NCBI RefSeq assembly: GCF_032118995.1
Contig: NC_092659.1
Location: 13,882,177-13,946,176, forward strand
Direction: 5' to 3'
Source: Asterias amurensis
Taxonomy: Eukaryota; Echinodermata; Asteroidea; Forcipulatida; Asteriidae
Length of the DNA stretch: 64,000 nt
The first letter of the stretch is position 1; every line of letters starts with the position of its first letter. Below are positions 63,963 through 64,000 of the stretch, in pieces. A model generated the notes under the pieces. That model saw nothing but the letters and a program-made list of their open reading frames with translations, was not told the DNA's origin and did no database searches. Both the position numbers and the translations under genes were made by a program.

Positions 63963-64000
63963 GGGTGGATTTCACAAAGGTAGTCCTAACTTAGGACTAG
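63963..64000. mobile_element. GGGGTGGATTTCACAAAGG fold-back, cut by window end
   Basis: Matches the first 38 bases of the element at 18407-18579 exactly or nearly so. Confidence 0.8.

Noticed and set aside
1-64000. LTR retrotransposon, endogenous retrovirus or Polinton-like coding sequence
   Set aside because: Looked for protease, reverse transcriptase, integrase, capsid and envelope motifs on both strands and saw none. The only retroelement coding piece is the LINE endonuclease fragment.

Overview
The window looks like a non-coding-rich piece of a marine deuterostome genome, most likely an echinoderm and probably a sea star. This rests on compact animal-type GT-AG genes, tRNA-derived SINEs and several very abundant short inverted-repeat families that I associate with echinoderm genomes. 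The species call is inference and cannot be proven from 64 kb. I see no bacterial features, no LTR or retroviral coding sequence, and no CRISPR array.

Three host genes are supported. (1) 2896-20311, plus strand: a complete nine-exon SLC22 (organic cation/anion transporter, MFS) gene whose joined exons encode 578 residues. (2) 24086-37315, plus strand: a complete three-exon PPM1L (membrane-anchored PP2C-type Ser/Thr phosphatase) gene encoding 360 residues. (3) 48844-57151, minus strand: the last five exons of a second SLC22 gene. Its exon lengths and splice phases match gene 1 except for a slightly shorter final exon, and intron sequence is also shared. The two SLC22 copies therefore form an inverted segmental duplication flanking PPM1L. 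The first four exons of the minus-strand copy are not found in the window.

Almost everything else is mobile or repetitive DNA. Three non-autonomous TTAA-target families recur. Family A is about 380 bp with ends GGCAGTGGACACTATTGG. Family B is about 390 bp, a near-perfect fold-back with ends AGGAACACGTTGCCTTGG. Family C is about 580 bp with ends AAGTCACCTGG. They often abut through one shared TTAA and insert into SINEs, a LINE and each other. There is also a 1.37 kb hAT-type element with an 8-bp target duplication, several long-inverted-repeat elements, two SINE bodies sharing a tRNA-Leu-like head, composite tRNA-like repeats, and minisatellites with 54, 62, 74, 83, 90 and about 113 bp periods.

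The most unusual objects are two large fold-backs (1-1201 and about 35.1-36.2 kb). Each is filled with tightly spaced short palindromes arranged as inverted arrays. They share architecture but not sequence: one is built on GATAAACA/TGTTTATC at 20-21 bp spacing, the other on CGATCG-type palindromes at exactly 32 bp spacing. Other points of interest are a 1 kb array with a G-quadruplex-prone strand inside an SLC22 intron, a head-to-head family A pair in the PPM1L 3' region, and two MITE families that carry CTCF-like cores at their ends.
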